From an uncultured Pseudomonadales bacterium (lineage in GTDB: Bacteria > Pseudomonadota > Gammaproteobacteria > Pseudomonadales > CANNCY01): a stretch of 64,000 bases of DNA. Position numbers and translations under genes: made by a program. Positions 8,779 through 18,215 of this stretch are shown in pieces (position 1 is the first letter of the stretch; each line of letters opens with the position of its first letter). The notes below the pieces were generated by a model, which searched no databases, was not told the DNA's origin, and saw only the letters and a list, made by a program, of their open reading frames with translations. The stretch lies in assembly GCA_947503335.1 (NCBI GenBank), contig CANNCY010000003.1, positions 372,001 to 436,000 of the forward strand, read 5' to 3'.

Positions 8779-10317
8779 ATGGCAAACCCCGATTCGACCC
8801 TATCTTTGGTCGAGAAAATTGGTAAGAAAATTCCTGACCCAGTAATCATCTTCATGTTCTTGCTGGTGTTTTGTTTCGTGTTAACCGCAGCAATTGGCGG
8901 TTTGACCTTTGAAACTCAGAATCCTGGTGGCGGCGTTACCACTCACGTGATCAAGAGCATGGCCGACGCCGAGAACGTGCGCTGGTTATTTGATAACGCG
9001 TTGCTACAAAACTGGTTAGCCTTTGGTAATGGCGTTTTGGGTGTGATCCTAATTGTGATGCTGGGTGTTGGTGTTGCCGAATACTCAGGTCTTTTAACGG
9101 CGGTGATCAAGAAACTAGGCACCAAGCTGCCAGACCGTATGCTTGCGCCTGCCATCGTATTCTTGGGTATCATGAGTTCAATCGCTACCGATGCAGGCTA
9201 TCTGGTACTGATTCCTCTAGCGGGTCTTTTGTACGCAGGCTTGGGCAAGAACCCGTTAATCGGTATGGCCGCCGCTTTTGCGGGCGTATCAGCAGGCTTT
9301 AGTGCCAACCTAATACCGGCTACACCGATCGATGTGATTCTAGGCATGAACGCTCAGGTATTTGCCGAGTCACAAGGCGTACCCTTCGAGCGCGCCGACG
9401 GTACAGCCCTCACACCGGCTACCATGCACTATTACTTTATCTTTGCCTCGACCTTCTTGTTGGCAGGTCTTGGCGCTTGGGTAACCGCTAAGTTTGTGGC
9501 GCCTAAGCTTGAGAAGATGGATTACGTAGTACCCGAAGACATGCACCTAGAAGACTTTGACGTAACCGACGCAGAAAAGCGTGGTTTAAAAGCGTCATTC
9601 TGGGGCTTGCTTGTATCACTAGGTATTATCGCGTTTCTAGGTTGGGGGCCACTTGCGTCATTTACCGACCCTGAGACGGGCCGCACTGTTACGCCGCTGC
9701 TTAACAATGTGATTCTGTTGATCGCGATGGTGTTCATTATTGTGGGTGCAGCCTTTGGCTATGCCTCTAAAAAGTTCACCAACCTGATGGACGTAGTAAA
9801 CGCCATGGTTGGCCAAATGAACACCATGGGTTACATCCTTGTCTTAACCTTCTTCTGCTACAACTTCTTGGGTCTATTAAGCTACTCGGGCTTGGGCACT
9901 TACGTCACCTATATCGGTGCAAGTGCGCTGCAGGCTATGGGTTTGCAAGAGTTCCCTATTCTTCTAATCATCGGCTTTGTCATCACCACAGCGATCATCA
10001 ACCTATTTGTAGGTGGTTTGACCTCTAAGTGGATGCTACTGGGGCCTATCTTTATCCCAATGCTTTACGCGGTTAACCCCAACATGACCCCCGACTTGGT
10101 GACGGCGGCGTATCGTGTGGCTGACTCTTCAACCAATATCATTACCCCGATGATGAGCTATGCAGGTGTTATCTTAGCCTTTATGCGTAAGTACAAGCCT
10201 GACTTAAGCTTTGGCGATATGATCTTGATGATGGTGCCATACTCGGTTGTGTTCTTGATTGCCTGGACGGCAATGCTAATCGGCTTCTTTACACTGGGTA
10301 TTCCACTCGGTTTTTAG
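8779..10317 (+). CDS. AbgT-family transporter
   Basis: 512 residues from ATG 8779, chosen for the AGGAG eleven bases upstream; an ATG at 8737 is also in frame. It has about 11-13 hydrophobic segments, with family landmarks LVEKIGKKIPDP at the start, ATDAGYLVLIPLAG in the first half, and ADSSTNIITPMMSY in the second re-entrant hairpin. AbgT proteins are inner membrane ion-coupled carriers for p-aminobenzoyl-glutamate, and some export sulfonamides. It stands alone and is followed by an intrinsic terminator. No abgAB hydrolase genes are adjacent. Confidence 0.92.
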   Translation: MANPDSTLSLVEKIGKKIPDPVIIFMFLLVFCFVLTAAIGGLTFETQNPGGGVTTHVIKSMADAENVRWLFDNALLQNWLAFGNGVLGVILIVMLGVGVAEYSGLLTAVIKKLGTKLPDRMLAPAIVFLGIMSSIATDAGYLVLIPLAGLLYAGLGKNPLIGMAAAFAGVSAGFSANLIPATPIDVILGMNAQVFAESQGVPFERADGTALTPATMHYYFIFASTFLLAGLGAWVTAKFVAPKLEKMDYVVPEDMHLEDFDVTDAEKRGLKASFWGLLVSLGIIAFLGWGPLASFTDPETGRTVTPLLNNVILLIAMVFIIVGAAFGYASKKFTNLMDVVNAMVGQMNTMGYILVLTFFCYNFLGLLSYSGLGTYVTYIGASALQAMGLQEFPILLIIGFVITTAIINLFVGGLTSKWMLLGPIFIPMLYAVNPNMTPDLVTAAYRVADSSTNIITPMMSYAGVILAFMRKYKPDLSFGDMILMMVPYSVVFLIAWTAMLIGFFTLGIPLGF

Positions 10318-10331
10318 GGCGAGTTTGAACC

Positions 10332-10361
10332 AAAAAGGGCTGATTGAATCAGCCCTTTTTT
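10332..10361 (+). terminator. Intrinsic terminator after the AbgT gene
   Basis: A GGGCTGATT/AATCAGCCC stem with a short GA loop is followed by six T residues and preceded by five A residues, 15 bases after the AbgT stop. The A-run makes it potentially bidirectional. Confidence 0.9.
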
Positions 10362-10519
10362 ATTGGCGTCAAATATGAGAAATTAGCGCTAATAGTCAAT
10401 AAAACCCTTATTTCATGCGGTTCGCAACCGCTGGTTGACAGATTGCAAAGCTCGCTTGCTAGTGTGCAACCGGCGTAATTTCTATGCTGAGGCCACTACT
10501 TATGCAAGGAACACACAAA

Positions 10520-11506
10520 ATGAAATTCGCAGATAAATTAATTCGTTTACGTCGCCAATATGGATGGTCTCAAGAAGAGCTAGCCGAGCAAGTTGACGTA
10601 TCAAGGCAGTCAATTAGCAAGTGGGAAAGCGGTCAAAGCGTGCCTGATCTAGATAGAATCGTGAAGCTATCAGACATCTTTCAAGTATCAACCGACTACC
10701 TAGTAAAAGATGCTGATCAGACCGTAACGGCCCCGGGCGAGGCCACGGCCGAACGCAAAGCACGACGCGTTAGCTTTGAGGCCGCCAAAGAATACTTAGC
10801 GCTAAAGCAACAGCAAACGCGAGTGAACCTAAAGGGCGCGCTTATTATTGTATGCTCGCCGATGATTATGTTCGGCTTGTTGGCACTAATCGATCTAGAT
10901 CTTTTAGCCATGGATAACAGCCATGCTGGTGGCATTGGGGTTATCTCGATTCTTGTTGCGGTACTGGTCGCTATCTACGTTTTTCTGGGCAATGGCGAAG
11001 TAAATGAGCAGGTAGAACGCTTTGAAACCACAAAGTACGAGCTCGCCGCAGGGGTGCATGCCACCTTAAGTGCAGAGCTAAAGCAATATCGCCCTACATA
11101 CACGCGCCAAACAGCGTTGGGTATCGCTTGTTTCGTGCTTAGCCCAGCACCCTTATTGGCCGGCGCGATATTTTTTGACAATGTGTCGGGGTTAGCCACC
11201 ATGTTGCTGCTGTTTGTGATGGTGGCGGTGGGCTTAACGCGCGTAGTGCCAGCGTCTACGACCCTCGAAACCTACAATCTATTGCTGAACGATGGTGACA
11301 AAGACGCAGGTAAAACAGAAGAGACCAAGCAGATTGAGCGCTTAGCAGCGTTCTATTGGCCTGCCGTAGTGGCCGTATTCTTGGGTTGGAGTTTATACAC
11401 GATGCAATGGAACGTAACCTGGGTGGTTTGGCCGGTCGCTTCGCTATTGTTTGTGGCATTGATCGGGTTTATGAAATTTAAGCAAGGCGAAAAGCCCGGG
11501 GCGTAG
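10520..11506 (+). CDS. XRE-family regulator with membrane domain
   Basis: 328 residues from ATG 10520 (AAGGA ten bases upstream). Residues 1-65 are a Cro/C1 helix-turn-helix (WSQEELAEQVDVSRQSISKW), ending with the VSTDYLV segment typical of this group. A linker follows, then four to six hydrophobic segments (for example ALIIVCSPMIMFGLLALI and a C-terminal VVAVFLGWSLYTMQW). Membrane-anchored XRE proteins are usual in Firmicutes and occur in Gammaproteobacteria; the signal is unknown. It is monocistronic. Confidence 0.88.
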   Translation: MKFADKLIRLRRQYGWSQEELAEQVDVSRQSISKWESGQSVPDLDRIVKLSDIFQVSTDYLVKDADQTVTAPGEATAERKARRVSFEAAKEYLALKQQQTRVNLKGALIIVCSPMIMFGLLALIDLDLLAMDNSHAGGIGVISILVAVLVAIYVFLGNGEVNEQVERFETTKYELAAGVHATLSAELKQYRPTYTRQTALGIACFVLSPAPLLAGAIFFDNVSGLATMLLLFVMVAVGLTRVVPASTTLETYNLLLNDGDKDAGKTEETKQIERLAAFYWPAVVAVFLGWSLYTMQWNVTWVVWPVASLLFVALIGFMKFKQGEKPGA

Positions 11507-11602
11507 TAAGTATTGTAAGTCGTTAGACGGTATCGATTGACTAATAACTAGAACTAGGTGCTAGCGTGACAGAGTAGTCATCATTTTAATGAGGTAAACG
11601 CT

Positions 11603-12160
11603 ATGTCTAACTCGGTTCTGTCTAAAGCGGGTGTAACGACACTCGCCTTACTGTGCTTTAATGCGCCTGTTTTAGCGACGGTAGTAAACTTCTCTGACCC
11701 CGTCGAAAGTGAGCGTTGGTTCACTGTCGTCGACGGCGTGATGGGAGGGCACTCGTCGGGCGAAATAAGCTTTAATGGCAAGTATGCAGTTTTTGAAGGT
11801 AATCTATCGTTAAGAAACAATGGCGGGTTCTCGTCTGTTCGCAGAATGTGGCCTACCAGTAACGAGGGGCGTAACAGTGTTCAGATTCAAGTACTTGGCG
11901 ATGGCCGCGAATACCAGCTACGTATGTACAAGAACCGATGGCTAAACGGTATCGCCTATGGCGCTAAATTTAAAACCGAGCCTGGTAAACTGCAAACACT
12001 GACGTTTACCCAACAAGACTTTAAACCTAAATACTTTGGGCGACTGGTGCGCAATGCTCCTGATCTAGAACTAGATCAAGTGCAACAGGTGGGGTTTATG
12101 TTGGCAGACAAGCAAGCGGGCGAATTTGCTCTGAAAATTAAATCGGTATCGATGCATTAA
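11603..12160 (+). CDS. CIA30-domain secreted protein
   Basis: 185 residues with a signal peptide ending near APVLA. The body carries the CIA30 (NADH:ubiquinone oxidoreductase intermediate-associated protein 30) signature: W-x-x-V-x-D-G-V-M-G-G-x-S early, and strands such as FEGNLSLRNNGGFSSVR. It is a beta-sandwich domain related to carbohydrate-binding folds. Bacterial secreted members have no established function. It lies 13 bases before the GST gene, so they may share a transcript. Confidence 0.82.
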   Translation: MSNSVLSKAGVTTLALLCFNAPVLATVVNFSDPVESERWFTVVDGVMGGHSSGEISFNGKYAVFEGNLSLRNNGGFSSVRRMWPTSNEGRNSVQIQVLGDGREYQLRMYKNRWLNGIAYGAKFKTEPGKLQTLTFTQQDFKPKYFGRLVRNAPDLELDQVQQVGFMLADKQAGEFALKIKSVSMH

Positions 12161-12173
12161 CAAAGGTCAATAA

Positions 12174-12782
12174 ATGCTAAAAATACACCACCTCAATCGT
12201 TCGCGAAGCACCCGCATCATTTGGTTAGCTGAAGAATTAGGCCTGCCTTATGAGATAGTCAATCACGAACGTGATGCAACTACGCGCCTTGCACCGCCAA
12301 GCCTGGGGCAGGTACACCCGCTTAACAAAGCCCCAGTCATTGAACACGGCGACCTTGTGATTGCCGAGTCGGGCGCGTCACTTGAGTACCTGTTAGATCA
12401 GGTACCGAACAATGATTTGCGCCCAGCTAATGGCACACCTCAATACTATCAATATTTAGAATGGCTGCATTTTGCCGAGGGTTCGTTCGCGATGCCGGTT
12501 ATCGTTACGATGATCATGAATCTAGAAGAGCGTGATGGCACCAAGCCCCTTGACGGCTACATTGCAAAAGAACTGCATTTAGATGTTTCTTATGTTGAGG
12601 CTACATTGGGCGAGCGCAAATACTTTGCGGGTGATCAGTTTACTGCTGCCGATGTGATGATGGCTACCACATTGCAAATGGCTAGCGGGCTAGGATTGCT
12701 AGACGGCAAGCCGAATATCGCTCGATACCTTGGCGATATTCAGAATAGACCGGCCTTTCAAAAAGCCGCCGCTTTTGGCTAA
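12174..12782 (+). CDS. Glutathione S-transferase
   Basis: 202 residues. The N-terminal thioredoxin-like domain (MLKIHHLNRSRSTRIIWLAE) has the Ser/Arg glutathione site. NKAPVIEHGDLVIAESGA contains the cis-Pro and the ES motif of the glutathione-binding site. The C-terminal helical domain has the N-capping motif FTAADVMMA. It is cytosolic and conjugates or reduces with glutathione; the substrate is unknown. Its start follows the CIA30 gene closely with an AAAGG site. Confidence 0.93.
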   Translation: MLKIHHLNRSRSTRIIWLAEELGLPYEIVNHERDATTRLAPPSLGQVHPLNKAPVIEHGDLVIAESGASLEYLLDQVPNNDLRPANGTPQYYQYLEWLHFAEGSFAMPVIVTMIMNLEERDGTKPLDGYIAKELHLDVSYVEATLGERKYFAGDQFTAADVMMATTLQMASGLGLLDGKPNIARYLGDIQNRPAFQKAAAFG

Positions 12783-12784
12783 GC

Positions 12785-13972
12785 CTATAGATAACTTAGC
12801 CACCAATCGCTGCGTTTAGCTTTAACATTAGCTACCCATTTGCATAGAGGGTAAAGCGCAGCGGTTATAGCGACCCAAAATAAGTAAATGCCAAGTAACC
12901 CCACCCCATAACCATCAGGAAACGCAAAGTAAATAATAAAAAACTGCTTAGCCTCAAAGCCCTGATACACACCAAGCAATACCGCAGCGCTATGAATCAC
13001 AAACAAGTGCGCAAGATAGAACGCAAAGGGTGCCTTGCCGTAAACAGTCAGAACCCTATATATGGGGTTGGGTACGAAGCGCGCGCTAGCCATTAGTAGG
13101 GCGCAAATGCCAAGGGTTAAAAGAGTAAACAATAAGCTGGGCGGGTACTTAGAGACATCAAAAAAGTCGCGCAGTGTTAAAGCGATCGAAGCCTTTTGTT
13201 GCCATAGATTGGTGTCACCATAGATTTGGGTACCACGCAATATCGCGAATAATATCAGCATCACAATACCGGCAATCAGAAGCTGCCTGTCACGTCTATT
13301 TGCAGGCAATGTAAATAGGCCTGCGGTCCCAAACCCTAGCAGCATAATGCCTACCCAGGGTAACGGTGGATAGCTGATCGCCACATCGATTGCGCTAGTC
13401 ATGACAAACATTGATCGTAATAGCGCAACCCATACCGGCGCTTCTTGACGCCACTCAACTGTAGGCCAAATGGGATCAAGCGCATTGTGGCCCAACACGA
13501 TTGCCAGCCCTAATACTAAGCAAAGCCTCGCCCCAAGATATTGCAACACGCTTAAACAAAGCATACTAAAGCCGATGGCTCCAATTACGCCAAATATCAT
13601 GGCTAATCGGCCCATAGGCGACTCTGAACCCGGCAGGCTAAACATCCACAGTGTCGAGACCAGCACTAAATCGATCAAGATCAGCCAGATACCACGGGTA
13701 GCCAATAGGTAGGCAACTTGGTTAGATGATTTACGCTCGCCCATCAAGCCAGCGCTAGTTCCCGCTAAGAATACAAAGGCGGGTGCACAGAGATGAGTCA
13801 CTAATCGCGTTAAGTAAATAGCAAGGCTGGCATCATCGGCCATGGGGGCCTGCACTAAATCGCGCACCCCTACAAAGTCGCGTATATGATCAATCGCCAT
13901 AATCACGATAACAAGGCCACGCATGTAATCGATGGTGCTAATACGGTGGCTAGATAAAGAGGTCTGTTTCAT
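12785..13972 (-). CDS. DUF1624/HGSNAT-like membrane protein
   Basis: 395 residues with about ten hydrophobic segments. The N-terminus ISTIDYMRGLVIVIMAIDHIRDF matches the heparan-alpha-glucosaminide N-acetyltransferase catalytic domain (DUF1624) family, including the conserved R-G and D-H pairs. Such proteins are multi-pass membrane acyltransferases; the acceptor is unknown here. It is convergent with the GST gene with a 2-base gap. Confidence 0.85.
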   Translation of the reverse strand: MKQTSLSSHRISTIDYMRGLVIVIMAIDHIRDFVGVRDLVQAPMADDASLAIYLTRLVTHLCAPAFVFLAGTSAGLMGERKSSNQVAYLLATRGIWLILIDLVLVSTLWMFSLPGSESPMGRLAMIFGVIGAIGFSMLCLSVLQYLGARLCLVLGLAIVLGHNALDPIWPTVEWRQEAPVWVALLRSMFVMTSAIDVAISYPPLPWVGIMLLGFGTAGLFTLPANRRDRQLLIAGIVMLILFAILRGTQIYGDTNLWQQKASIALTLRDFFDVSKYPPSLLFTLLTLGICALLMASARFVPNPIYRVLTVYGKAPFAFYLAHLFVIHSAAVLLGVYQGFEAKQFFIIYFAFPDGYGVGLLGIYLFWVAITAALYPLCKWVANVKAKRSDWWLSYL

Positions 13973-14053
13973 GATCGTCAGTCTATCGATGAAAGACTAT
14001 GGGCGCTAGTTAGTTTATGCTTACCCTCAATTAACAAAGCAATCGCAAAACAT

Positions 14054-15229
14054 ATGGGCATTCAAATCACCCCAAGCGTAATCTACTCGGCCATGATGGG
14101 CATGGTGCTGTTAGCACTGTTTGACGTGGTCATGCGTAAACGCCAACGACAAACCTTATTCTTGAGTGGGTTGTTGGTATTGCTGTTGATACACATCTTG
14201 GGCGAGCTACATATTTATTCGGCTGCTTATCGTTATATTCCTGGTATTGCTGGCGCGCATATGCCGCTGCGTATGCTGCTGGGGCCGGCGCTATATTTTT
14301 ATGCCCTTGCCACTATGTCACCACAGCAATCGATTAACAAAAAGTGGTATTTGCTAGCGTTTACGGGGCCGGTAATTGTCGTTGTGGGTATGATCCCCTT
14401 TGCCTTTGGTATTAGCGCGCAAGAAAAGCTGTCGTTAGCAAACCCCGCTACCCGCGACCCAGAACTATTTAAGATTGCTTTGGCTACCTGCCTGTTTGCA
14501 GCGGTGTCGTTTATCGGGTTCACGGCGGCCTATCTGGCGGCCACCTTTAAGCTGCATACACGCCATCGCCAGCAGTTGATGGATCGCTTTTCGGCGATCG
14601 AAAAGCGATCGATGGACTGGTTCAGAGTAATACTCTACTTATGGGGCTTTGTGTGGTTTGCCTTTACCGTCGAATTTACCCTCGGCTTTTTAGGTATCCG
14701 CTGGTTTGGTTCTGGGGTGGTTGTGCCACTGTTAGAGGCATCGGTTTTGATGGCCTTTATTCACTATGCTCTAAAACAACCGGTGCTGGCGGCGAGCGAA
14801 AAAGCGCCTCAGCAGACACCGTCGCAGTCGAGCACCAGCCAAGCGCGTTCATCACTGTTGTCGGCTGAGCAAATGAAACAGATTGCTGACAAGTTGAACG
14901 ACGTAATGGGCAAGGGCGAGCTGTATCTCGAAGAAGATCTGTCTCTCAATCGTTTATCTCAGGTAGTTGGGGTTAGCGAAAATCATATATCTGAGACATT
15001 GTCGAAACACTTACAAACTAATTTCTTTCATTTTGTAAATGATTTTCGCGTAGGGCGAGCAATGACCCTGCTTACCGAAACAAGTAAACAGGTCACGGTG
15101 ATCATGTACGACGTAGGCTTTAACTCTAAGTCTACCTTTAACACCGCTTTTAAAAAGCGAACAGGCTTAACCCCTAGCGCTTATCGCAAGCAGCAAAAGA
15201 TGCAGGGCGCCGACGATATCGCTGCTTAA
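14054..15229 (+). CDS. AraC-family regulator with membrane sensor
   Basis: 391 residues. The first about 240 contain six or seven hydrophobic segments (7TM-like), followed by a Gln/Ser/Thr-rich linker and a C-terminal HTH_18 domain with both helix-turn-helices (LNRLSQVVGVSENHISETL and VTVIMYDVGFNSKSTFN, then F-K-K-R-T-G-L-T-P-S-A-Y-R). Membrane AraC regulators sense envelope or small-molecule signals. The SMP-30-like gene follows 22 bases later and is the likely target or co-transcribed partner. Confidence 0.88.
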   Translation: MGIQITPSVIYSAMMGMVLLALFDVVMRKRQRQTLFLSGLLVLLLIHILGELHIYSAAYRYIPGIAGAHMPLRMLLGPALYFYALATMSPQQSINKKWYLLAFTGPVIVVVGMIPFAFGISAQEKLSLANPATRDPELFKIALATCLFAAVSFIGFTAAYLAATFKLHTRHRQQLMDRFSAIEKRSMDWFRVILYLWGFVWFAFTVEFTLGFLGIRWFGSGVVVPLLEASVLMAFIHYALKQPVLAASEKAPQQTPSQSSTSQARSSLLSAEQMKQIADKLNDVMGKGELYLEEDLSLNRLSQVVGVSENHISETLSKHLQTNFFHFVNDFRVGRAMTLLTETSKQVTVIMYDVGFNSKSTFNTAFKKRTGLTPSAYRKQQKMQGADDIAA

Positions 15230-15251
15230 TAAGAATAATAAGGACTAGTTA

Positions 15252-16361
15252 ATGAAACGACTGATACAAGTGGTGCTTGCCACATTAGTACTTTTGGTAG
15301 CGTACTTGGCGCTGTGGCCGGTAGCGATACAGCCAAATGCCTTTGCGCCTAAGGCTGCGCCCCTGTATCAAGGTGATTACCAAGCAAACGATAGCCTAGC
15401 CAGTTTTGAGGCGTTGTCTTTAAATGGTGATGTAGGGCCCGAGGGCATCGCAGCTGATTCAAACTATTTATACGCCGCTACCGAAGCCGGTACTATCTAT
15501 CGCTGGTCGCGTAAAAGCCTTACCGACATGGCAGCACCACAACTAACCGCCGAAGCCTGGGTCAATACCAACGGGCGCCCACTGGGTATTACATCAGATA
15601 ATAGTGGCGGCCTTTGGGTGGCAGATGCCTTTCAGGGGTTAATGCACGTAAATGCCAACGGCGAGATTCAGTTAATACTGTCGTCGGTAGCGGGCACCAA
15701 GATCTTGTATGCCAACGACGTAGCCTTAGCGCCTAACGGCAAACTGTATCTTACAGATTCGACTACCCGTCACGACCCCGTTGCATTGGGCGGCACCTAC
15801 CCCGCAAGTTTGGTTGATATCTTAGAGCACGGCTACACCGGTCGCCTGATCGAATACTCGCCCGCTACAGGCGAAGCTAAGATCATCGCGCAAGGCTACA
15901 GCTTTAGTAATGGCGTAGCCGTAAGCATCGACGGCAGTTATCTGGTGTTTGCAGAAACCAGCGAATATCGCGTACATAAGCTTTGGCTTGAGGGCCCACA
16001 AAAAGGCGATGTAAGTGTGCTAGTTGATAACCTGCCTGGGTTCCCCGATAACATCTATCGTGCACCAAACGACGATCGATTCTGGATGGGTTTCACATCA
16101 CCGCGCAAAGCGATTGTCGATAATTTAGCCGACAAACCTTGGGCGCGAAAAATGATTCAGCGATTACCCGGTTGGGTTAGACCTAAAGCATCGCTGTACG
16201 GGCACGTAGTAGCGTTTGATGGCGATGGCGCGATTGTTGGTAACCTGCAAGACCCGCAAGCAGGTTACCCGTTAACTACCGGTGCGTTAGAACTAGATGG
16301 CTACTTGTATATCAGCAGTTTAACGGCTGATAAATTGGCTCGCGTTAAACAGGCACCTTAA
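15252..16361 (+). CDS. SMP-30/strictosidine synthase-like beta-propeller protein
   Basis: 369 residues. An N-terminal hydrophobic anchor (LIQVVLATLVLLVAYLALW) precedes a six-bladed propeller, with landmarks GPEGIA, GRPLGITSD, LWVADAF, NDVALAPNGKLYLTDS and FPDNIYRAPNDDRFWMG. The family includes lactonases and strictosidine synthase-like enzymes acting on sugar lactones or arylesters. It is probably anchored in the periplasm. It follows the AraC gene in an operon, and its end overlaps the next minus-strand gene by 17 bases. Confidence 0.85.
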   Translation: MKRLIQVVLATLVLLVAYLALWPVAIQPNAFAPKAAPLYQGDYQANDSLASFEALSLNGDVGPEGIAADSNYLYAATEAGTIYRWSRKSLTDMAAPQLTAEAWVNTNGRPLGITSDNSGGLWVADAFQGLMHVNANGEIQLILSSVAGTKILYANDVALAPNGKLYLTDSTTRHDPVALGGTYPASLVDILEHGYTGRLIEYSPATGEAKIIAQGYSFSNGVAVSIDGSYLVFAETSEYRVHKLWLEGPQKGDVSVLVDNLPGFPDNIYRAPNDDRFWMGFTSPRKAIVDNLADKPWARKMIQRLPGWVRPKASLYGHVVAFDGDGAIVGNLQDPQAGYPLTTGALELDGYLYISSLTADKLARVKQAP

Positions 16362-16713
16362 CCACAACGTAGCGTTTCTTCTTTACGTTGTACTGCCAGT
16401 AGTTACCGCCGGCAACGTAATAGGTTTTGCCTTTAATCACCTTGGTAGAGTGCCCCTTTGGTAGTACCGTAACGTGCATGCCTACTGGGGCGGTTACTAC
16501 ATGATAGGTGTTTTTCTTTTTGCGATACACAACGCCATCGTGTACCCAATACTTCTTACCACGATGCACTACTTTGACAGCACCCACTGGGGCAACGGCT
16601 ACGGTTTTGACAGTATGAACATGTGTATGAGATCGATGGCTATGCGCACAGGCACTTGTGGTTAAACCAAGGGCTAAGATAAATGTTAGCTGCAGCAAGT
16701 GTTTAATCGACAT
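16345..16713 (-). CDS. Small secreted or lipoprotein, DUF6515-like
   Basis: 122 residues with a signal sequence ending TTSACAHSH, a possible lipobox. After a His-rich stretch come three short repeats of the form V-x-x-x-G-K-x-Y-W/Y-V (for example HRGKKYWVHDGVVY and IKGKTYYVAGGNYWQY), typical of the DUF6515 group. Its function is unknown; an envelope location is likely. It is basic and rich in Val, Lys and Tyr. Confidence 0.7.
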   Translation of the reverse strand: MSIKHLLQLTFILALGLTTSACAHSHRSHTHVHTVKTVAVAPVGAVKVVHRGKKYWVHDGVVYRKKKNTYHVVTAPVGMHVTVLPKGHSTKVIKGKTYYVAGGNYWQYNVKKKRYVVVKVPV

Positions 16714-16814
16714 TGTTATGCTCTCTTCGTTTAAGTTGTAGGGCTATCTTAGAGAAGCAAAACGTAAACAACTGTTGCGTGAACGTTAAGAAGAGTAAAG
16801 TAGTTTTTAGCCAA

Positions 16815-16859
16815 AAAAAGGTTCGAATAGGCCTATTCAGACGCGATTCGAACCTTTTT
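16815..16859. terminator. Strong terminator-like hairpin between divergent genes
   Basis: A perfect 14-base stem (16815-16828 with 16846-16859), 17-base loop, AAAAA on the left arm and TTTTT on the right arm. It looks like a bidirectional intrinsic terminator but lies upstream of both flanking genes, about 100 bases from the minus-strand start and 44 bases before the plus-strand ATG. It may end a small RNA or act as a leader attenuator. Confidence 0.65.
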
Positions 16860-16903
16860 CGCCCATTCTGCACCTCGAATTTGATTAAAACGAGATTTCA
16901 GCA

Positions 16904-17695
16904 ATGGCAAACCGAGCTTTAGACTACTCTGCAATTTTCTGGTTTTTGGTGATTCTAGCCGGCCAGTGGTTCTTCTTTTATTACATCATGGCTTTCTACG
17001 GCTATTCGGTGATCACCAACAACATGGCTATCTGGAACTACTGGGAGGTCATGGGCGTTACCCCTTACGTCGATGGCGACACCGGTGGCAACCTGGCCTT
17101 TGCCGCCCACTCGGTTGGCGCCGGTATCGTCGCCTTTGGTGGTGCCGTGCAGTTGATGCCTTGGGTACGTAAACACCTACCTAAGTTTCATAAAATAAAC
17201 GGCTACCTCTACTTGGTGACCGTAGTGGCACTCGCCCTTTCAGGTTACTACCTTGTTTATGTACGCGATGAAGATCCACTTGATCTAAACGGTATCGGTA
17301 CCAGCATCAATGGCGTACTGATCTTAACCTTTGCTTACTTCACCGTAACCCGCGCCATCAACAAAGACATTGCTAACCACCGTCGTTGGGCACTGCGCCT
17401 GTTCTTGGTGTCAAACGCCCAATGGTTTTTACGATTAGGTATGTTCAGTTATCTGATCAGCGGCAAATTGACCGGTTTTGATGCCGCCTTTGGCGACCCG
17501 TTCTTTAGCTTCTGGACATTCGGTTGCTACCTAGTACCACTGGCTATGTTAGAGCTGTTCTTCTTTGCCAAAGACTCGAAGTTACCAGCGATAAAGGTTG
17601 GCGCCAGCATAGTGTTGTTAGCACTTACTATCTTGATGATCATTGGCATGATTGGTTTCACTCCATTTCTGTTAAAGGTGATTGCAGCGGTTTAA
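16904..17695 (+). CDS. DUF2306 membrane protein
   Basis: 263 residues with about seven to eight hydrophobic segments. Family landmarks are KFHKINGYLYLV, with conserved His and Gly after the second segment, and NHRRWALRLFLVSNAQWFLR. DUF2306 proteins are integral membrane proteins of unknown function, possibly haem- or quinone-related by their conserved histidines (inference). A second member lies at 19938-20783; the two differ clearly and are not a recent duplication. Confidence 0.85.
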   Translation: MANRALDYSAIFWFLVILAGQWFFFYYIMAFYGYSVITNNMAIWNYWEVMGVTPYVDGDTGGNLAFAAHSVGAGIVAFGGAVQLMPWVRKHLPKFHKINGYLYLVTVVALALSGYYLVYVRDEDPLDLNGIGTSINGVLILTFAYFTVTRAINKDIANHRRWALRLFLVSNAQWFLRLGMFSYLISGKLTGFDAAFGDPFFSFWTFGCYLVPLAMLELFFFAKDSKLPAIKVGASIVLLALTILMIIGMIGFTPFLLKVIAAV

Positions 17696-17782
17696 ACAAT
17701 GCTAATCGCGGCGATTAAGCGTCGCAATTAGTGTTGAGTTGAGCGATCAATTAGATTGGTAAAACAGATGGAGACAACAATT

Positions 17783-18163
17783 ATGCAACTAAACCAAATA
17801 ACCTTACCCGTTACCGACATGGCGGCAGCCGTCGACTTTTATAAGGTGCTAGGGTGTCAGCTAATTGTAGACACCCCCCATTACGCTAGGTTTAAGGCCC
17901 CCGAAAACGACACAACGCTATCGTTGTCGTTAACAGAGCCAGGTTTTAGCAATGGCGCGGTGATCTACTTTGAATCAAATGACCTAGACAATCAGTGTCA
18001 GCGACTCGCCCAACAAGGTGTTGCGTTTAAACAGCAACCAACAGATCAGCGCTATCTATGGCGAGAAGCAATTATCGAAGACCCCTCAGGTAATCAGATC
18101 AAGCTATATCACGCGGCCGAAAACCGTTTGAACCCACCTTGGGCGGTGACCCGAATAGGTTAG
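17783..18163 (+). CDS. VOC-family (glyoxalase-like) protein
   Basis: 126 residues from ATG 17783 (GGAG 10-13 bases upstream); an earlier TTG is less likely. It is a single vicinal-oxygen-chelate module: LNQITLPVTDMAAAVDFYKVLG, then VIYFESNDLD and a late EDPSGNQIKLYH with the metal-binding Glu region. Such proteins are metal-dependent lyases, dioxygenases or resistance proteins. The substrate is unknown. Confidence 0.88.
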   Translation: MQLNQITLPVTDMAAAVDFYKVLGCQLIVDTPHYARFKAPENDTTLSLSLTEPGFSNGAVIYFESNDLDNQCQRLAQQGVAFKQQPTDQRYLWREAIIEDPSGNQIKLYHAAENRLNPPWAVTRIG

Positions 18164-18215
18164 TCAGACTAGACTATAGTGTATGGGGTATCGACAACGC
18201 GCTTAAGGACAAGCC

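Noticed and set aside
16713-16922. A 69-codon plus-strand frame in the gap before the DUF2306 gene
   Set aside because: It spans the strong hairpin, has no ribosome site and an improbable Cys/Arg/Lys-rich composition; it is a chance frame.
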